Shown piece after piece: positions 5,701-6,083 of a stretch of DNA of 6,083 nucleotides. Numbering within the stretch: position 1 is the first letter of the stretch; every line of letters begins with the position of its first letter. Source of the DNA: Eubacteriales bacterium (GTDB taxonomy: Bacteria > Bacillota > Clostridia > Peptostreptococcales > Acidaminobacteraceae); contig DAOURC010000044.1 in NCBI GenBank assembly GCA_030625285.1, positions 1 through 6,083 of the forward strand. Reading direction: 5' to 3'. The position numbers were made by a program, and so were the translations under genes. A model generated the notes under the pieces. It was not told where the DNA came from and searched no databases. It was given only the letters and a program-made list of their open reading frames with translations.

Positions 5701-6083
5701 TCATTCCTTTGAACAAATGTCTTCTAGTCTTTCTAAATGCTCTAAATCGTATTCCAAGTACTCGCTTGCTTTGACAGATAGATCCAACTTCTGTACTCCT
5801 CCTCTATCTGGATACCTCGGATATACCAGAACTTCTGGCAAAGAAGCCATGGTCAAACTCTTTTCATGCAATTGTTGATACTCACTCTCTATCGTCCTTA
5901 AAATACTTATGGCATTTTGGATCGATATCTTCGACATATCATATATCGACTGCTTCGAAGCCCCTATGATGTAACTTGCAGATGCATAAGGCAAAATAAG
6001 ATTGATTGAAGGTATCAAGTTTCTTTCAGGATTTTGGCCTCTCCACAAAGTATCTCCACCTAAAAACGGATAAAGTTTACTTT
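5701..6083 (-). CDS. C-terminal part of an unrecognised protein, cut by the window edge
   Basis: The frame stays open to the right edge, so only the last 126 residues (and part of a codon) are visible. It reads SKLYPFLGGDTLWRGQNPER at the start of the visible part and ends in SKE before TGA (5703-5701). A TTG at 6048 is an internal codon with no convincing Shine-Dalgarno site, not a likely start. The visible part is soluble and mostly helical in character. A Gly/Arg-rich loop (GGDTLWRGQNP) is followed by an alternating small/hydrophobic stretch (PYASASYIIGAS). There is a probable amphipathic helix (SIQNAISILRTIESEY), a YPRYPDRGG loop, and an acidic, leucine-rich C-terminal helix. No cysteine cluster, nucleotide-binding loop or membrane helix is seen. 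It is the first visible gene of the leftward operon, five bases ahead of the dehydrogenase-like gene. I cannot name the family; the coding call itself is secure. Confidence 0.75.
   Translation of the reverse strand, partial: SKLYPFLGGDTLWRGQNPERNLIPSINLILPYASASYIIGASKQSIYDMSKISIQNAISILRTIESEYQQLHEKSLTMASLPEVLVYPRYPDRGGVQKLDLSVKASEYLEYDLEHLERLEDICSKE

Noticed and set aside
6046..6048. TTG at 6048 as the start of a 115-residue gene
   Set aside because: The frame is open all the way to the window edge and there is no well-placed Shine-Dalgarno site, so the visible part is the 3' end of a longer gene.

Overview
The window reads as low-GC, AT-rich chromosomal DNA of an anaerobic Firmicute. A Clostridia or Tissierellia-type bacterium is my inference from A+T bias, Gram-positive-strength Shine-Dalgarno sites, GTG/TTG starts and gene families. 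No mobile element, CRISPR array, tRNA or rRNA is visible. There are seven protein-coding genes, two of them cut by the window edges, and almost no spare DNA.

Left part (1-1397): a leftward YgiQ-family radical SAM gene enters from its start at 1210 and runs off the left edge. A 187-bp divergent intergenic region separates it from the next gene. It holds a perfect 24-bp palindrome and sigma-A-type promoter candidates on both sides.

Middle, rightward (1398-3596): a membrane-anchored M23 (LytM-type) peptidase is followed 12 bp later by a bactofilin. The two look like a translationally close pair for cell-wall and shape work. A hairpin plus T-run overlaps the bactofilin stop codon and ends that unit. 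A separate promoter candidate then leads into a TtcA-like PP-loop ATPase, probably a tRNA-thiolation enzyme, whose best start is a GTG at 2886.

Right part, leftward (3598-6083): three tightly packed genes run right to left. They are the C-terminal end of an unrecognised protein cut by the right edge, then a divergent lactate/malate-dehydrogenase-like Rossmann protein, then a two-domain flavodoxin-fold protein with a four-cysteine cluster. Gaps or overlaps of 5 and 23 bp imply one operon that starts beyond the window. The dehydrogenase-like protein keeps the nucleotide-binding loop, the catalytic-type His and one Arg, but appears to have lost the canonical catalytic Asp. This makes the operon the most interesting part of the window. 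Its last gene converges on the TtcA-like gene with a single base between the two stop codons.

Nothing here proves a new system. The best candidates for follow-up are the three-gene redox-type operon and the symmetric palindrome between the divergent genes.
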